The translations under genes were made by a program, and so were the position numbers. The notes under the pieces were generated by a model. That model did no database searches. It saw only the letters and a program-made list of their open reading frames with translations, and was not told where the DNA came from. From Fictibacillus fluitans (GTDB lineage: Bacteria > Bacillota > Bacilli > Bacillales > Fictibacillaceae): a stretch of DNA of 64,000 nucleotides. Position 1 is the stretch's first letter, and the number at the start of each line of letters is the position of its first letter. This document shows positions 62,512 to 64,000 of this stretch, in pieces. The stretch spans positions 310,001 to 374,000 of the forward strand of contig NZ_JAUHTR010000002.1 in the NCBI RefSeq assembly GCF_030418125.1. Reading direction: 5' to 3'.

Positions 62512-63905
62512 CGATTCATTATTGAATTAATGCCGTATTTTTTTAGCCGCCTGAACACAGTCGGCTGGCTTAATCCCAGATATTCGGCCATTTCATAGGT
62601 GGACTTGCACTTTCGGCTCGCCCGCAGCAGCCAGCTCTTTTCCAAGGATTCTAACGCTTCCTGAAGAGATGAGGCTGGCGCTTCAAATTCAGGAACATGC
62701 TTCGGTTCTCTTTTTTGAGTAAAAGGAAGATGTTCCGGCATGATAATTTTATGTTCGAGAGTCACGACAAGACGTTCCATCAGGTTTTCGAGCTCGCGCA
62801 CATTACCGGGCCAGTCATGCTGCCAAAAGGCTTTCAGTGCCGATGGATGGATGGTTTTTTCACTTCCATACTTTACGTTGAATACCCTTAGGAAAGTTTC
62901 GGTCAGCTGATGGATGTCTTCTTTTCTTTCCCTGAGAGGAGGGATGCTGATTGGAACAACATTTAGCCGATAGTAAAGATCATCCCGAAACGTCCCGGCC
63001 TTTACCATTTCCTCGAGGTTTCGGTTGGTGGCAGCCACGAGCCGGAAATTTACGGTGCGGGTTTTCGTGCTACCCATTCGTGTGATTTTCTTTTCCTGAA
63101 GCACTTTCAGAAGCTTAACCTGGATGGAAAGGGGAAGCTCGCCCACTTCATCCAAAAAGAGGGTTCCCTGATCTGCCAGTTCAATCAATCCTACTTTGCC
63201 TTTCGAACTGGCCCCGGTAAATGCTCCCGGCTCATAGCCAAACATTTCCGATTCAAAAAGGCTTTGCGGAATGGCCCCGCAGTTCACTTCAATCATCGGT
63301 TTTCCCCCGCGGTCGCTTCCGTTGTGAAGGGCTTTGGCGAAGACCGTTTTTCCGACTCCAGACTCACCCTGCAGCACAACCGTTGCTTCACTTCGCGCCA
63401 CCTTATTGACGAGTTCCCAAACCGTCTGCATCGGTCGGCTATTGATGATAACGTCCGACGGAACAGTTCCACGCACGCGAAGCTGCTCAATTTCCGATTC
63501 ATAGCGCATCATTTTCTGCTGAAGCTGTTCATATTGTTCTTTCAGCTCTTCCATTTCCGTCATGTCATGAGAAAAGCTGATGACACGTATGATTTCGTTA
63601 TCTTCATTAAAAAGGGGAATACCCCGTGTCATGATGACTTTTCCGGTTCCCGTTTTTTGCATAAACGTGATGGGTGTTTTCTGCTGAAGCACACTGAGCG
63701 TAACCGAAGGACTGAAAATCTTCTTCCGCTCAAGCTCCTTGACGGAAGCGCCAACAAGCTCCTCGGAAGAAATTCCATACATCTCCTTGCTGTTTTTCAC
63801 TGCCCGCAAAATGACGCCTTCGCTGTCGGTCACGATAATATTCTCGCCGGAATCATTGATGATTCCCTCAATTTCCATTTCGAGCAGTCTTTGTTGTTCA
63901 TCCAT
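62508..63905 (-). CDS. gabR: PAS-domain sigma-54 activator (GabR-like)
   Basis: 465 residues: N-terminal PAS domain (about 10-115), coiled coil (about 116-145), AAA+ domain with Walker A GESGVGKT, the sigma-54 contact loop GAFTGA, Walker B LFLDEVGEL and arginine region LRERKEDI, then a Fis-type HTH at the C-terminus (EMAEYLGLSQPTVFRRLKKY). It activates the adjacent gabT promoter by ATP hydrolysis; the PAS domain likely senses GABA or succinate semialdehyde, as in Bacillus GabR systems. Encoded upstream of gabT on the same strand. Start ATG after CGGGAGTTGCAGCC. Confidence 0.92.
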   Translation of the reverse strand: MDEQQRLLEMEIEGIINDSGENIIVTDSEGVILRAVKNSKEMYGISSEELVGASVKELERKKIFSPSVTLSVLQQKTPITFMQKTGTGKVIMTRGIPLFNEDNEIIRVISFSHDMTEMEELKEQYEQLQQKMMRYESEIEQLRVRGTVPSDVIINSRPMQTVWELVNKVARSEATVVLQGESGVGKTVFAKALHNGSDRGGKPMIEVNCGAIPQSLFESEMFGYEPGAFTGASSKGKVGLIELADQGTLFLDEVGELPLSIQVKLLKVLQEKKITRMGSTKTRTVNFRLVAATNRNLEEMVKAGTFRDDLYYRLNVVPISIPPLRERKEDIHQLTETFLRVFNVKYGSEKTIHPSALKAFWQHDWPGNVRELENLMERLVVTLEHKIIMPEHLPFTQKREPKHVPEFEAPASSLQEALESLEKSWLLRASRKCKSTYEMAEYLGLSQPTVFRRLKKYGINSIMNR

Positions 63906-64000
63906 GGCTGCAACTCCCGTTTATTGAGACATTATTCTGATTATTGAATAGGATAACACAGCTTCTTGCTAAAAGGAGTAGGTGGAGAGTGGTTTCCAGT

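Overview
The window reads as chromosomal DNA of a Gram-positive, low-to-moderate GC Bacillaceae species outside the best-known Bacillus groups. The evidence is a classic isoleucine T-box, BirA, Fur and CcpA (cre) type sites, GGAGG ribosome binding sites with frequent TTG/GTG starts, hexuronate and galactan operons built from B. subtilis-type genes, a sigma-54 GABA cluster, and two copies of an intergenic repeat that I recognise from many Bacillaceae genomes. I see no rRNA, tRNA, prophage, insertion sequence or CRISPR array. The genus is not determined.

Layout: (1) 1-5590: two overlapping Gfo/Idh/MocA dehydrogenases (the first cut by the window edge), a YwjA-like ABC exporter under a Fur-box promoter and apparently starting at an ATC codon, a secreted NlpC/P60 hydrolase, and ilvA behind an Ile-specific T-box. 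(2) 5692-21367: a type I galactan / beta-galactoside utilisation island. It holds a YesM/YesN-type two-component system, an orphan LplA-type sugar-binding lipoprotein, GH42 and GH53 enzymes, a short-chain dehydrogenase, a CUT1 ABC importer (binding protein plus two permeases) and a GH2 beta-galactosidase. A 64-bp promoter block containing a perfect cre is duplicated in front of the two transcription units and is probably the response-regulator target. (3) 21434-31173: pyruvate oxidase with a SigB-like promoter, three tandem paralogous small membrane proteins of unknown function, an AT-rich TagF-like gene with a long N-terminal extension, a polysaccharide deacetylase, BirA-controlled bioY, a PaaI-like thioesterase, a 30-residue Hol-Tox-type toxin ORF, a 21-bp-period repeat array and a MATE-like membrane protein. 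(4) 31181-47456: a complete hexuronate locus (uxaC, yjmB-like symporter, exuR, uxaB, uxaA, two YjmD-like dehydrogenases, kdgK, a decayed yjmC remnant, kdgA, uxuA, uxuB/yjmF, kdgR-like LacI regulator, exuT) that carries galacturonate and glucuronate to pyruvate and glyceraldehyde-3-phosphate. Two families of palindromic candidate operators and two copies of a dispersed repeat lie in it. (5) 47544-55943: an Asp/Glu racemase, a P-loop kinase-like protein, and a ddpXABCDF-ordered D-Ala-D-Ala dipeptidase/dipeptide importer operon ending in an XRE-cupin regulator gene. (6) 56200-58020: DinB-like protein and a Bcr/CflA exporter. (7) 58139-63905 on the minus strand: gabR-gabT-gabD-gabP with a sigma-54 promoter, a large inverted-repeat enhancer and a cre-like site.

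The theme is saprophytic use of plant cell-wall polymers: galactan side chains of pectin (island 2) and the galacturonate backbone or glucuronate (locus 4). Both carry cre-like sites, so catabolite repression is expected. The least explained items are the duplicated galactan promoter with its orphan binding protein, the triplicated membrane proteins, the toxin-like ORF, and three intergenic arrays with an exact 21-bp period.
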